Source of the DNA: Sclerurus mexicanus
Lineage: Eukaryota > Chordata > Aves > Passeriformes > Furnariidae
Assembly (NCBI GenBank): GCA_013396755.1
Contig: VWZF01004021.1
Location: 558,001-622,000, forward strand
Length of the DNA: 64,000 nucleotides
Direction: 5' to 3'
The number at the start of each line of letters is the position of its first letter. Position 1 is the stretch's first letter. A program made the translations under genes and the position numbers. Shown one piece after another: positions 37,626 to 51,700 of this stretch. The notes beneath the pieces are model-generated. The model did not search any database. It was given only the letters and a program-made list of their open reading frames with translations, and was not told the DNA's origin.

Positions 37626-38699
37626 CCTGATTACTTAGATAATGAGACTATGCAGAATTAAACAAAGCATAACTTGAAAGGGGGAAACAAAAATCTTACG
37701 TCAGACTCTGGTCCAGCTCCTCACTAAGAGGGATTAGGACTTCACACGCAGAACACCTTGTCCTTGCTCCTATGAAACACCTGCATGTTCCCCTCTGGAG
37801 AGTGAAGAAATGCCCCAGGGGAGGAGGAGCAGCATTGCCAGCAGCTGGATTTGAGAGCAGTCAAGGATTTACTCAGATCTCCTGAACTTCAGAGATCTGG
37901 AGGCTGTACCCCCTTGAGATGGTGCCTCAATGCCCTTGGTGATCTGCTCTCAAGAGAAGGCAGCTCTCACACTGGCTACAGAGAAACTTCAGGTGGGTCA
38001 TTCCAACAGAGCCACCTGCACTGGAAATGTCACATCTGGAGAGGCAAACTGTTCAAACAGCTGCTTAGTTACCTAAATTATACAGAGTCCTTCCAAAAAT
38101 CACACACATTTAGAAAAGAAGTCCAGCTCTCCCATATGAATTTGTATCAAGCACATCACATAGCTAATAAATTTGCTAAAAGTCATTTATATTGACTTTT
38201 AACCAAACACAGCTTCTTTATGTACTTTATCCTAAAGATCAATGTGTATTCCTTTTTTTTTTCCTAAAGAAAACAATCAACACACTTTCCATCACAAAGT
38301 CCCATCACTGTCCTCCTGTTCTTAATCAGAAGGAGAACATTGAGTTTGTGCAGGAAGGGATAATTCATTCATTCTTGAAAGTACATGAATAAATATAAGT
38401 TGTTCAGTGCTTAATTATCTAATCTCCTGAGGGTGGTGATGGATTCATTATGTAAATAGGCATAAGTAGTCTATTTTAGAGAATAGTTTACATAAATGCA
38501 TTTGTTTTTATTTTAAATTCCTATTTCCCACAGATTGAGAGCAACATTGACATGATTAATTTCTGATAAAATATTCCCCTGTTGCACCAACAGTGTCCTG
38601 CCGAGACTGTAACAGCCACACATTTCCCCAGCCAATTTATTAACTGGAAAAGGAAAACTGCTGATGGTCCAACAGGCTCTCAGAATTCCTCCTGGGAGG

Positions 38700-38875
38700 C
38701 ACAGACTGGTTTGGGTTGGAAGGGATTTAGGAATCATCCAGTCCCACCCCCTGCCATGGGCAGGGACACCTTTCACTGTCTCAGATTGCTCCAAGCCCCA
38801 TCTAATTGGCCTTGGACCCTTCCAGGGATGGGGCAGCCACAGCTTCCCTGGGCAGCCTGTCCATGCCACTTTAAC
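38700..38875 (-). mobile_element. CR1 LINE fragment, minus orientation
   Basis: 'cacagactggtttgggttgg', 'catccagtcccaccccctgc' and 'ggatggggcagccacagctt' in order. It contributes much of the plus-strand 224-codon open frame at 38582-39256, which is not a gene. Confidence 0.93.
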
Positions 38876-40069
38876 ATGATCCTCAAAAGACCTGTCTCTT
38901 TCTTCAGAAAAGAAAAAAATCCCACCATGATCCTCCTCTGCCTCTCCCCAAGTAACTACGGGAGAGCAGAATTAAAACCTCTCACTGACCCACTGAACAA
39001 TAAAGAACATTATGGGTTTTGGAGGACAGATAGGTGGTGTTGCAGAGGCACTCTGAGTTTCACGTTCTCTGTCCTACTGGAACTGTACGACTCAATTAGG
39101 ATCAGTTGTTTCACTGCCAGAAAAGTTGTCTCTTCTAAAAGGTTTATTTCAGCATTTGTAGGAGTTAAAATACTTTTCCCAGTCCAGAAACTCCTTAGCT
39201 CTGAGACTGAGAGCAATTGGCATGGGCAGGTTCCTCCAAAGCCACAAGACTTTTAACAACCACCACTGGCTATATTTAAACTATGGTATTTCAGACTTCT
39301 GGAGCCAAAAAACCATATGAAACCACTAAGCTGATTTTTGGAACTTTTCTAGGTTGCAACAGCTGAACTGATTTATACCTGATTTAAGACAGAAAAAGAT
39401 CACTTCTGTGGAGGGTGTGACATGCCAAGTTTCCCCGGAGTGAATTTTTATGGATGCTCTATAAACCTCTAGGGTTTATCATGGAAATACTGTCAGAACA
39501 TTAAGTTCAGCATGACTGGTGGGAACCACTAAAACGTGTACGGAAATGACTTCAAAAATAGAGACAAGTCAGGCCAGGGGATATTTGGGGTTCGAGAAGC
39601 ATTCACATAGAGCTGAAAACCCCTGAGTCACCAGGAGTGGCTGCACTGAACTGCTCCAACCTGTCACCCTTTGCCCATTTTCCTTGGAGTTCCTGGCCAG
39701 CAGCAGGCAATGAATGTGGCGCCCTGAAATCCAGAGCAGCCAGGAAACAGGGGGACTGGTAAAACCCCTGTGTTTCTTCTACACCTCAGAGCAAGGGTTC
39801 GCAAAACAATTTATAGGTATATGTATTTCTTTCATATTCTCACAATTACTGTGCTCATAAACAACCAAATCAGTGAGAGCACCCCTTTGGAGCTGGCAAT
39901 AAGCACTGGGAATGTTTCTCGTGGAGCTTTCATTGCCTTCTATGGGTGGCTGCAAATTTAGCTGTCGTGCCTGCATGGATTTTGCACCTTTCCTCACTAC
40001 ACCTATGCTCAGGATGCTTAACAAACACAAGGGCTCTGCTTGCCTGTGCACAGAACCTGAGATACTTCA

Positions 40070-40162
40070 GCTTGGATGGGGCCTGGAGCAGCTTGGGTTA
40101 GTGGAAGGGATCCCTGCCCATGGCAGAGGGGTCCCTTCCAACCCAAACCATTCTGTGATGCA
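40070..40162 (+). mobile_element. CR1 LINE 3' end, plus orientation
   Basis: 'cttggatggggcctggagca' and 'ctgcccatggcagaggggtc', then 'ccttccaacccaaaccattc' and 'tgtgatg'. A segment before 'ggtccc' is deleted relative to the other copies. Confidence 0.9.
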
Positions 40163-42183
40163 TTTCTTCTCATCCCAAGGTGCTGCTGCTGGTCCTGCCT
40201 TGGCAGGTGAGGCTTTGGGCCAGTTTAATGTGAGCTGCAGTGACGTACAGACCTGGAGATGGCACGAGCTGGTGAGGACCTGCAAGGTTGCAGCAAGGTT
40301 GTTCTGCAGCAACATTTACCCAGATAACATCTTGCATTTTCAAAATACATTAGTTGATAAAACCTTTGGCATCAGCGCTCTCGCCATGTCCTTCCCATCC
40401 TCAGAACTGCCTAACTAAAGTTTAGGAGAAAGGAATGTGCAGATGACCAGAGTTGTGAAGAGCCAGGTAATTCAACACTATTTCTCTCTGGTGCAGGGAA
40501 AGCAGAGGGCAAAGAACAGAACCTACAGAAAATCCCCTGCCACCAACACACTGTTTGCTGTGGGCACGTTTGGCCCTGGTTAAACCTTTCCCCTGCAGCT
40601 AAGAGCCTTTAACTGGGTAATTCACCAGGGTTCCAGTGCCATGCTGGGCAGGCAGCTGGGACTTTGGAACAAATCTGGAACCACGATGGACAAGAAAAGG
40701 GTTTGGAAGGGTTCAGCAGGGAAGGGATAAGTACAGCCACCGAGGTGGCCTTTCCAGTGGAGTGGGATGCTCTGTAGAGAGCTCTGGGAGCTTGCCAAGC
40801 CATAGTGATGGCAGGAAAAGCAGATTCAGGTCCTTGCCCAGACAGTGACCCCTGCTGTGCCTCAGTTTCCCCCACGGGAAGGAATTCCCAGGCCCTTCTA
40901 GGAATAACATATTTGAAAAGATTTCTTGGAGCCATGGTAACAGAGGTCCCACAAATACCCAGGAGCATGTCGTGTTGTTGGATTTCTCATTAAAGCCCCT
41001 CTGAGGTTCACAGATAAAATCCACTCGTGAAACTGAAATTTAATTACACAAAAATACTTTGAAGGCAAGATTTGCAGCTTCTGCTGTGAGAAACTTAAAT
41101 TCCAGTAATACAAGAATGATAAATGCTGCATCCTTGAAAGTTACAGGAAAAACAAATCACCCAGACTACCACATTAAAAAGCATATTGAAAAGCAAGATA
41201 TGCTGGCAGAACCCAACACGGCCAGTTGTACTTTGTGTACCGACCAACATCAGCATTTCAAAACTTTTACATCTGCAGAGCAAAATGATTTATAGAAGCT
41301 GTTCTTTATCATTCAGGCTTATAAGTCTCATGTCACATAAAACCCCCTGGCACTAGAAGAACATCCTGATTGCAGGAGAGAGCAGTGCCAGCCTCCATCA
41401 CCTGGGTCGCACAGCGCCCTTCCAGTTCTGCCAGGACTTGTTTAGAGAGCAGCTATTCAACAATTTTGTCTTCCTTATCTTACATCCTCAACCTTATTTT
41501 CAACTATTCAAATGCAGCTCTGAAGGCAGAAATGATTCATTGCTCCCTGGATTTTTCTGTAACACTCTCCACCATTAAATCCACTTCAGAAACGCTCATG
41601 AGCACCTTTGACATGTTTGCTTTAACTGAGTTATGTGGCCCCAGAGAGGGATTTTTTTCACACAAAGGGCTTTTTAGCCCTTCTGCCTGGTTTCTGCTCA
41701 GCCTTCTCCTAGCTCTGACCTGTCCAAGACCTCCTGCCCTCCCTGAGCTTCAACCACCCCACCCCACTGACTGGGACTGGGACTGACAACCCTCACCAGT
41801 CACCCAGGGAGGGCTGCTCCCCATCTCCCTTCCCTGCAGCCACAGCACAGCTCTCCCATCACCTCTGCACGTGCCACCTGCCCCCCTTCACACCTCCCGG
41901 GGCCAGCAGAGACTGACAGGACAGGGCATGGCCTGCTCCTGCTGCTTCTCACCAAAGGAATTCCTCTGCCAAAACCTGAGAAGCTTTTCCAAGTCTGACC
42001 AATCTGCACCTGTGTTCGCATCTTAAAACTCGGTCCTGCCTGGGCTGCCTCAGCCCCTCCAGCCCTCAGCCCACCTCTGCTCTCCGGATCACCAGCCTGC
42101 TTCAACGTGCATGTGCTTCACGTTCCAACCAACAGGATTTAAAAACCACAGAATCATAAAAAATAGAACAGTTGGGGTTGGAA

Positions 42184-42326
42184 TCACAGAATGGTTTGGG
42201 TTGGAAGGGAACCTAAAGACCATCTCATGCCACCCCCTGCCATGGGCAGGACACCTTCCACTGGACCAGGTTGCTCCAACCTGGCCTTGGACACTTCAGG
42301 GGTGGGGCAGCCACGGCTTCTCTCTA
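42184..42326 (-). mobile_element. CR1 LINE fragment, minus orientation
   Basis: 'cacagaatggtttgggttgg', 'accatctcatgccaccccct' and 'ggtggggcagccacggcttc'. A second, shorter 'cacagaatcataaaaaatag' with 'ggggttggaat' just before it (42149-42183) looks like a duplicated 3' tip. Confidence 0.93.
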
Positions 42327-43572
42327 ATGGGCACATTTCCATTCCTTCTTCCTGTGAAAATGATCTTCTAATTTTTTCCTATTTTTGAACTGTTCCCGAT
42401 TGCCACCAACTGTACCTCATTAATTCTTCGTATGTGACATTAAATGTGCCTGTGCCACCCACCAGCTCCTCCCTGCACAGGCACCTTCAGACCACAGCAC
42501 TGAGGTTTCCCTTGTCCTAACAGAACACAATCTTAGAGCTCTCCATTTTGGGGGTGAATATTGACTTTTTAGGCTGATTGCAGTAGGTACATGCCTTGTT
42601 TACGTTTAATGATCACCAACTGAAATCAGCTCAATGAACTGAACATCTGAGCAATGCACAGTGCACTATATATAATGAATTGCTGCTGATTAAGTCTCTA
42701 ACTTAAATACAAACACAACCTTTGCACATATACTTAATTTACAACAGCCCAGAAACCTAGTGGGCCAAACAAAAGCTTGTTGAGTGCTAAGTTATTTGCC
42801 AGCATAGCCACCATATGCCAAATACCACAAATAACTATATTCATCACATCTAGAGTCTGGGGATACTTTCTTTTTAAGAACTTCAGCACAGCACTCATCA
42901 CAAATATTGTCAAGCAGATGCTCTGTTTTTCCAAGAAATGTGAAGAAAAGGCCAGAAATTCTCTCAGAATACATGTCCATGTGCACATCACGGGCACCAT
43001 ATCACAGAAATGGTTAAATGGTGAACCTCCTCATGGTCCCTCCCTGAACACGAGCCTTCCTCACCCGCTCCAGCCAGACCTGCCTCCACCTCTAGTTTAT
43101 GCAGCAACACAGAAACAACATCCACAATAAATTCATTTACTCACCAAAGGTCATATACAAACTAACACATCATAAAGAGCCACTGTCTTGCACTGAACAT
43201 CAGCACGGATGGCTCAATTGCTGTTGCTAATATCTTACCTAATTAATGCCTTGGTGATAAGAAACCCACTGAAATCAACAGTAAAGTTTGCTCACTGCTC
43301 ATGATGGTTAAAGCTTTCCAGGGCAAAATGTGCAGCCAATACCACTATTACAGATGCCAGTATTTATTACCCGTTGTGCAAATCATGGCTTTGCTAATGA
43401 AATGATTTTCACAAACGTAACATGACATTCATTCACTGAGATATAACACATACCTGCAGGGCACGCCGTGAAAAGCCTTCTGCTGTGCTTTCATTGATGT
43501 ATAGTCCTTTGTGGCTTATATCCCTTCAAAGTAATCTTAAATCCTACATTTTTAATTGGCTCAACTGTGTTG

Positions 43573-43605
43573 TTACTATTAATTTGGAGAAACAATTAAT
43601 AGTAA
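43573..43605. repeat. Perfect 12-bp inverted repeat, 9-nt loop
   Basis: TTACTATTAATT (43573-43584) and AATTAATAGTAA (43594-43605) are exact reverse complements around tggagaaac. AT-rich, in the large intron. Confidence 0.9.
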
Positions 43606-46600
43606 TTTATGGAGCTATTATTTTGTTAGTCCCAATGCTGTTGCAGTGGCCCACATGATGCCTGACAAGGTTTGGTTTGGATTTTACATGTGAGATACAC
43701 ACACCAAAAGGCCCCAACCATGATCAGGGCTGCACAGCGCAAAGCTGTGTTCAAACATATATCCAAAATATACTAGAAATGTAGGTCATGCCCTAGAGAG
43801 CTGAAATGGAACCATGCAATAAAGCCAGAAGACACCACAGGAAACCAAGGCACGGTTCTGTTGAGCAGGGCAAACCTCACCCCTTTGCTCATAAGCTGTA
43901 CCCCCAAAAATGCCACTGTGGGAGAACTGTTTGTATCTTCTCCCTGAATTCTGCTTCTGGTCCCAGTATCTGGGATTTCTCTGCCTCTGGCAAGACCCCA
44001 GGTGCATAAGTGAATGTTTCTGGCAAGGGGTAACCCCAGGTGGAAGGGATTTAACAGGCATTAGCTAAATTACGATATTTAAACAGGTGACATGAATATT
44101 CTTTCATTTGTCTTACACTTGTGCTTCATCTTTTGCCAAAAACTCTCATATATCTTTACTACTATTTTCTCCCTTCCTGAGGCTGTACTGAGCAAGGCAG
44201 CAAAATGCCAGCATGTGGAATTGAGAAGATTGCCTCTGATCCTATAAAAAGGGCATCCTGTAAGTGAAAATGCCTTCCACTAGTGCCAAAAGCTGAGACA
44301 CAGCTCTTTAGTCCGGGTCAGATCAAGGAGGATGTAATTTTCCACCCCTGTTTCATTACAAGCAGGGGATGACAGGGCTCAACCTGCCATGGGCCAGGCA
44401 AACCTCACCTCCAGCCTTGGGCAGGGTGAACTTTCCAGGAAAAACCCCTCAGACCTTCTGCAGGCAGTGCTTGGATTACACAGACTCACAGCACAGCAGG
44501 GTTGTGTTAATGCTTGATAAACCTCACCAGACAGGCTGGGGCAGACCTGCAGGATCTGCTCCTGTAGCTGTTCCTGAAGATGAGGAGCATCAGTGGTACC
44601 TCAAGGTGTGCACCAAGGACTGACTTCCACAGCTATCCCTGTCCTTTGCCCCACGTTAAAGCCATGCCCGTAATTTTAAATCCCCCTGCCAAAGACATGA
44701 CTATTTCACTGTGCTTCATACACTGCAAATCATCAACTCTCAGTGTAAATCAAGGGCAAGGCAGATAGAGGAAACATCAAGGATGAAGTGCCAAAGTCAG
44801 GGACGGACTGTGAAAAAAGGCTCTTAATGATTCAGAGTAATACATTTCAGATGTTTGAGCAAACAAAGCATTCATAAACTGCAGCAGAACTGCTCCTTTC
44901 AGGCTGAATGGGGCCTTTCTTCTCCAGTTACAGATAATAGGGATCGAAGGGAGGAGAAAAGCCAAGGACACTAAACCAGGTACAGCAGTGCTGCCACGTA
45001 TTTTGAAGTAGGGAGGCACAGAAACATGTCACATTGAGCCTTTGTGATGCTGCCTGTTGTGGTGTGGACACTTGATTCATCTATTTTTTCCTACCTTCTC
45101 CTCTTGGCAATACCTGAGGGGATGAACTGCTCATCAAAATTTATGCTACATGTTGAAGGGGGAAGCGTCCTTATCTCCTGCAGTGTTACAGAGGTTAGAG
45201 GGAAAAAGCAAGGAGATCCCTTCTTCCTAATCCCCCATTAATACAAGGCACAGGGGCCTGCACATCAGCCATGAACATCCTTGAACACCACCCCAAAGAG
45301 AAGTCTGGCTTCTTTGGTGAAGTGGCCTCACTCCAGACTGTGTGGGTAATACCACTAAAGCTGATGGTTTGCTTGCAGTGGGACACACAAACCTGCACTT
45401 GCTCGAGGCATGAACTGCATCAAAAAAGCCCAGGAACTCAAAAGAGTATTTCGTGACAGAAGAGATGCAGGTAGTTTCTGTTTGATGAATAGCAGAGTGG
45501 GAGAAGCTGGCATTTGTTCAGGATGTCAAGGTTAGCAACAACCCTTCTATTACAAAAAATGTTATGGGTGAATCTTAAATGACTACAGATGGTCAGGTGT
45601 TGATTTTGTATGTCCTTTGAAAGACAGTACTGTCAGCAAAACAGTGCCTTCTAACCGAATTCTGAAGTTCAATACCCTGTCAGCAGGAAGAGTGTTGGCT
45701 CTCCAACTGACTCATCAAAACACTGTTCTTCTAGTTTCCTCTAGTGACTTTCCATTTGAGTACTGCTCTGGGGCTTGCTCACCGGGGCAAGAATATCTGC
45801 ACAATCCATAGCTGGGGTTTTTTTCCTCTCCCCAGTAATATTCCTTTATGGAAAGAACATAAAAATCCTTGCTTTACAGATGGTGAGGTGAAGCGGAGAC
45901 AGCCGTTGTTTAGCTGCAGCTACACGGTGTATCTGAACCAGAACCACACACATGCCTTATTTCCCAAGGTTACTTTTCCAGCCTCTCCGAGATTACTTTA
46001 TAATCCCATTATGGGTGGAATAGCTGTGTACACTCAGCTGCCTCCTTGGAGTGCCTGCCTTAAGGGGTGAGCAGGGTGTGAGCAACCCATGGTTGCCACG
46101 GCCTCTGTGAGGGTCTGCAGGAGGGCAGGGGGGGACTGTCACCCAGAAAACACTCTGAGAGGAGACTGGCTTCAAACACAACCCCTGAACTAACAGCCTA
46201 ACACCACAACACATGTCATCTTTAGATTCTCTGCACTCTCATGCTGTCCCATTACACTGTAAGTCACCCGAGCTGGTATTGCTGGAGTGTTTGGACCCTT
46301 GCTCAGCTATTGCTCGTGCTCTGGAGACCTGCACGACTCCCCCTCCCAGGAGAAGAACAGGGTGTCCTAGCCCATGGCAATGCCTGTAAGTCACCTCCTT
46401 GGCTGTGCTGGCACCTCCTTTCTTGCCTCTTTTCCACTCCAGCCAGAACCTTTTCTTCATCCCAGGGTGTCCCTTCTGCAGGTCAGGGCAGCTGTGCTGA
46501 GGGAGCTCTGCTCCTCCTGGGCTCCCTCCCAGCCTGCTCAGCCCAACACCACTGGCACGTTCATCCCTGGGTGATGCACGCAAACAGGACATACAATAGA

Positions 46601-48672
46601 CTAACTCATTTATTTCCACTTGTTATTGATGACCTTTCATGACTTTCATAACTCCGCCTTGCTCCACCACTCCTGAGTTACGGGGTCATCCGGAACTCAG
46701 GGAAATAAATGAAGTTTCCCATCAGCCTATTGTATATCCCCATTTATTACCTTTTTATTACCAGCCTTTAAAGTTTTATCCCCTAGTATCTTGCTTTACA
46801 GTGACATAACATTCAGATGCAGGGATGTGTATGAATCAGGCCACACCATTTCGGTTCATCTGGAGAAGAGCTGTGCTGACCCACAGCTACAAGGGCTGTT
46901 TTTTCCAAGCCATCAGACCTTGTCTAAGCCTCTACAATGAAATTATGCCAAAACTCAGGCTCCTGTTTTTGTACTAAATGAGGTACAATGGTTTTTTATG
47001 ACTATTTTACGTTAAGATCATTTGTGGAACAAGCTTTTCCATAGAAATGACAAGACACATCATACAAACCATTGGCTCAAAGGTCTGGAGATGTTTGAGG
47101 GAGAGCTGCTGGAGGGTATCACGTGTGTAGTGTTGCCTTCAACAGGTTGAACTATAATCCTTTAGAAACTTCGGCTGCAGCATTTCTGAGCAAGTGCAGT
47201 GCTGCTTTAGAGAACACCTTTTGTCTCTGACCTGCCACTAAAATGCCAGAAGACTGAAATCAGAAGGTACAGGAAGCCTTGAGGTAATGCTCAAATTCTT
47301 TGTGTGCGTTTGTCACAGGAGCTCCCGTGCTCAGGTGACCATGAAGAAGGCTGGAGCTGTCTTCCAGAAGTCTGGCATGACAGAAGAACCTGCAGGTGCA
47401 GAAATCAGCTGCTGATCAGCACAGGCAAAGGTGAAATAACCAGCCCACGAGCACAGACCCCACAGAGGGAGCAGCTGCTGACTGAGACACTCGTACAGCT
47501 CTTGGCAGGACATGAATGTTAATTTATGAATCTACTCTGAACAGAAACCTGTGAAACCACCGTTCAGTGCACAGTGAGAAAATCAAAGCTATGATGCCAT
47601 AAGAAAACAAACACAGTGTTGTGACTTCTCTTCTTGATCCCTCTCTCTGCATGGTCATGGCAAGGAGCAGTGACAGAGCTCTGTGGACAGATACTGCAGC
47701 CCCCCGACCTGCCCAAGACCACAAAGGTTGAAGGTAGGGCATAAATAAAGGATATTTCCTCTTCCCTTCAGAGGAAAATACTGGAATGGCCCACTGAAGC
47801 TTTCAGAAGGGGAAAGAATTGGAGACCTGATAATACTGATATATTGCCACACTTCCAAGGAGTAAGAGAGTGCTATAATAAGGAAATATGGGCAGACTTC
47901 AGAACTCAGAGCAGCTTCATAAAATAAAACAAACAGATCTTCAAAAATATTTCTCAGGCAATTAACTGAAGTCAAAATACGGAAGGAGCACTGCCTTGTT
48001 TCCAAGGGGAAGGCTAGAAAATAAATTAAAAGGACAAGAAAATTGTCTCTGATTCAGGACCACATTCCCCAGCTCAGGGGACCATTTCTACTGGCTTTGT
48101 GGAAAAGTAATTTGCTCTACAAATTCAAATGTAAATGGGCTTCCCTGGATCCAACAAAGGTTTCTCCTTACCTGGATCAGGGAGCTCCCCCACCCCAGTT
48201 GATGCTGAAGGGGCTTATTCCCCACAGCTCAGAAGGCAGGGGAAGAGGGGACAGGGGACTTGTGCCAACCTTGAACCATGGCTGGGAGCTGATCCTAGAG
48301 AAGAACAGCAGAATCACAGTCCCCTTGCTGAAAGGATGCTCGAACCCATGGGAAAAGAAGAAATACCAAATGCTTAAATACCCACAGCTCTTGGGAATAA
48401 AGATGAGGAATATGACCCTCTGCTCTTCACGTAACAGGCTCCCACTGCACATCACACTTGCTTCATTTGTAATGGGAAAAGCTTTTCCTTAAGTATCCTT
48501 TCCTTCCATAACTCCTCCTTGTTTTGCAAACCAGCAGCTTCCCAAGTAACATTCCCCTGCCAGTCCTGTAGGAAGGGTGTGGAGGAGCTGAGCAGGAGCA
48601 CACAGCCTGCTGAGGGCTTTATTGGCAGTAGGGCAGAAGTCTTTTACAATCCTTTGCAGGTGAACGGGGAAA

Positions 48673-48702
48673 ACTCAATAATGTTCACTATCATTATTGA
48701 GT
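48673..48702. repeat. Perfect 11-bp inverted repeat, 8-nt loop
   Basis: ACTCAATAATG (48673-48683) and CATTATTGAGT (48692-48702) are exact reverse complements with loop ttcactat. Confidence 0.9.
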
Positions 48703-51700
48703 ATAGTTATTAGCTTTGAACGTTTTCTAAAGTAAGCCTGTCATTAAGACAAATGTCTCGTTAATGGCAGGAATTTCCCAACTGAAGCATTAAAAATCCT
48801 GCAGTGCTGCATCGTGAGCTGACTCAGAAGGCTCCTCTGCCCTCCCCAGCCCCGTGTCCCAACCATCAGTGCCACCTTCTGCTCCGCATCCACCCCAGAG
48901 CCTTTCCCATCGTCATTCCTACTCTCTGCAAAACCCCCCGTGGCTCTGCCTGTGTGAGCCCTTTCTGTCTGCAGACGAAGAGGACCTCTGCACTAACCTG
49001 GAGTGGAGGAGAAGAATGCCAGAAAAATTATACGACCCTCGCAACTGAAGCTCTACGTAAGGAATAGACAAATAGATAAACCTACGCTCTGCTGAAAATA
49101 CTGCCCAATTACCTGCCAGACCTTGTCCAAGTCCGTGCCATCCTCTGGGATAGCTTCCCTTAGGATCTCCTCCAGTGCCCCATTCCTCAGCTCTCACCCC
49201 TTCCCCAACCTGCCTCAGCAGCTCCCCATAGCAACATCCTCAAAGCTCCCTATTCCACATCACAGCTCACTCTGCCTTCAGCTGTTGTCATTTATAACAC
49301 ACCAAAGTGACACTCTCCACCCCAGCAGAGCAGGTGGCTCCTGATGGAGGTGGTGCCCAAGTCAGGACCTTGAAGCTGGAGCTGCTCTCCACAATCCCCA
49401 CAGGGAAAGTCAGAGGTGCCTGTGCCTCACTAGTGGAGGCACAGAAAGCCCAGAGTAATCAAGGTATTCATTTAAGCCCCTCAGTCAGATGGATTAGGTG
49501 GGATGAAGAACGGCTGCCTCAGGACATACTCACATCACCTTTCTGTAAATAAAAGCCACGTTTTCCATTACAAAATGCAATAAAAGCAAATAAATATTTT
49601 ATAGCCCTGAGGGAATCTGACATTCTTTTTTTCCCCTGCCAGGGCGAAGGCAGCTGCCTGTTTTGGTGCAACAGAAGTGAATATCTTCAGCACTTGTATA
49701 TGCTATCCATGGAATCCAGGGCCATACCAAGTGTTCGCCAGCACATCCTGTGGGAAGGGTCGGTATCAGGGATAGATTACAGTGACTTATTTAAAGATTT
49801 AACATTTTATGTCTGTAACTCATGATTCCTGTCTTCCGCAGCCTGATTTTTAACTTTACCTTGATAATCAAAATTTAAATTGTGACAGAGGTATCCCTGA
49901 GACTCTGCTCTGATAGTGACACCTGCAGACTGCAAAAATCACCCTGCCCTTGACATGACCTTGGCAAAGTGACTTCTATTGAAACAACCAAGCTGCCCAG
50001 GTTCTCCTCAAAGTAACAGAAATACATCTTCTGTAATGTAATTTAAGAACTAGCTACCAGGCTGAGGGTAGTTTTGATTTTATTGATATTAGTTTAGTGA
50101 ACACTGTATATTGTAAAACTGATAGAGTGGGAAAATGACTTCACTAGATATCAAATTTGATGGAGCTGGGAGCTGACTGCAAACGTAAGTATGGGAACTA
50201 TCACCTAAGGAGGCACTCAGTATTTCATTGTGGATTTTTTAATGTTTCATATTCAGAATAACCTAAAACAGTGGCCCTGAAAACAATAAAATATGCTTGT
50301 GCAATACTGCCATTTATGTGCAGTTACACTTCATTATCCCTGTAATCTAACATGGTGGCTCAAAAGGAGAACATGAACATTTTCTGAGTGATTTAGCAGG
50401 ATGCTTTAATGATGTATTGAAAATGAACATTGACCCTATGTAATAGGTGCTAAACTGACACTCTTAAAGCACTCCATCCGTTTCACTCAGCCTGACTATC
50501 CTCCTTAAATCATCACTGTGTCATTTTTATGATGCAGATCCATCTATTGAGACTATGGGACTGTGAAATGTCATAAAAAAAGGCAATAAGAAAAAAATAA
50601 AATTAAGTTGCAGGTGGCAAGTATTAGCATTTCAAAAATGTTCTGTTGCATTACACTATTATTCCATCTCTGTCAAGGGGCAACAAGATTCAATTCTCAC
50701 CTTGAAGAGCCCGTGTTGTTGAATGCATTAGCTCAGGGCACGGGCAGCTCCTGTGCCTGCTGAAGGGCATTTTAAAATAAAGGTAAAACATATTTAGGAC
50801 TGAATTTGATAGGACACGAGGGTCAGCCTCCCCCTCAGAGGACACAGCCACCATTCCTTCTTTTCCTCCCTGTTGTGTTCTTTAGCTCCAAGGCGTTTTA
50901 CAAATTAAAGCCTTGAAACTTTCTGCTCCCCACAAGAGCTGAAGTAGAAGGCAGAGGGGCAAGGAGCTAATTGTACCGCAAAGGTCAGGCTCTGCAGCTG
51001 GCAGGGCTCTCTGGGGTCCCTGCAATGAGACCCAGGACACCAGCACAGCACAAAGTGAGTCCCTTCAGCTTGTTTCCAACTGCCCAGCTTTAAGCTGAAG
51101 CACGATTGGAAATGGAGTCAAATCCCCTGGAATCACCACCGGGCAGAGAAACATCTTGAGGAGGATGTCGAGGACTTTTAGTGCTGTTTAAGGGAATCTG
51201 CGAGGCTCTGAGTGGAGCCATAATTAAAAAGTGTAATTATGATTTCCTAGAGAAGAGCAGGCTGGCCCTGCAGTGGTGGGATCCATCCACGTTTGTGGCA
51301 ACACAAGGATTCGTTCTGGCTCTCACTGAAACCTGCCAGCCTGTGGGTTTTCATTCCTGCAGACCAAACCCACTGACTCAAATACACAGTGTCAGTAAAT
51401 CTGACTATTTACATCCAGCAGAACCTAGAAACTTCCCTCTACTGGAATATGTGAGCACCTCAAGCATTTATTACACCCTGGGAAGAAGGACAAAGGGCAC
51501 CTTCCAGCCAGCCTGAGCTGCCTGCATTTGCAGAGGCACAGAAGTCCCCAGGCTGTAACCCAGAGCATGATTCAGCTTCAGTGTCCTTGTCTTCCAAAGT
51601 GCCATGACCCAAACACACCTCCCTGGAAGTGTTCTAGGTGGGAATTTACCATCGGAATAAAGCTGTGTGAAAAACAAAATGTTAAAAAATTGGGAAGGGA

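Noticed and set aside
38582..39256. 224-codon open frame on plus
   Set aside because: Its first third is a CR1 fragment in the wrong sense and the rest shows no recognisable protein. It lies antisense to an FSTL4 intron.
42777..43130. 117-codon plus-strand open frame with some hydrophobic stretches
   Set aside because: No recognisable family, no promoter or splice support, and AT-rich composition that easily gives such frames.
47980..48000. 'atacggaaggagcactgcc' as a possible end (AFQ|gt on minus) of the EF-hand exon
   Set aside because: On minus it reads GCTCCTTCC|GTA, which does not encode ..AF(Q), and no EF-hand codons lie upstream.
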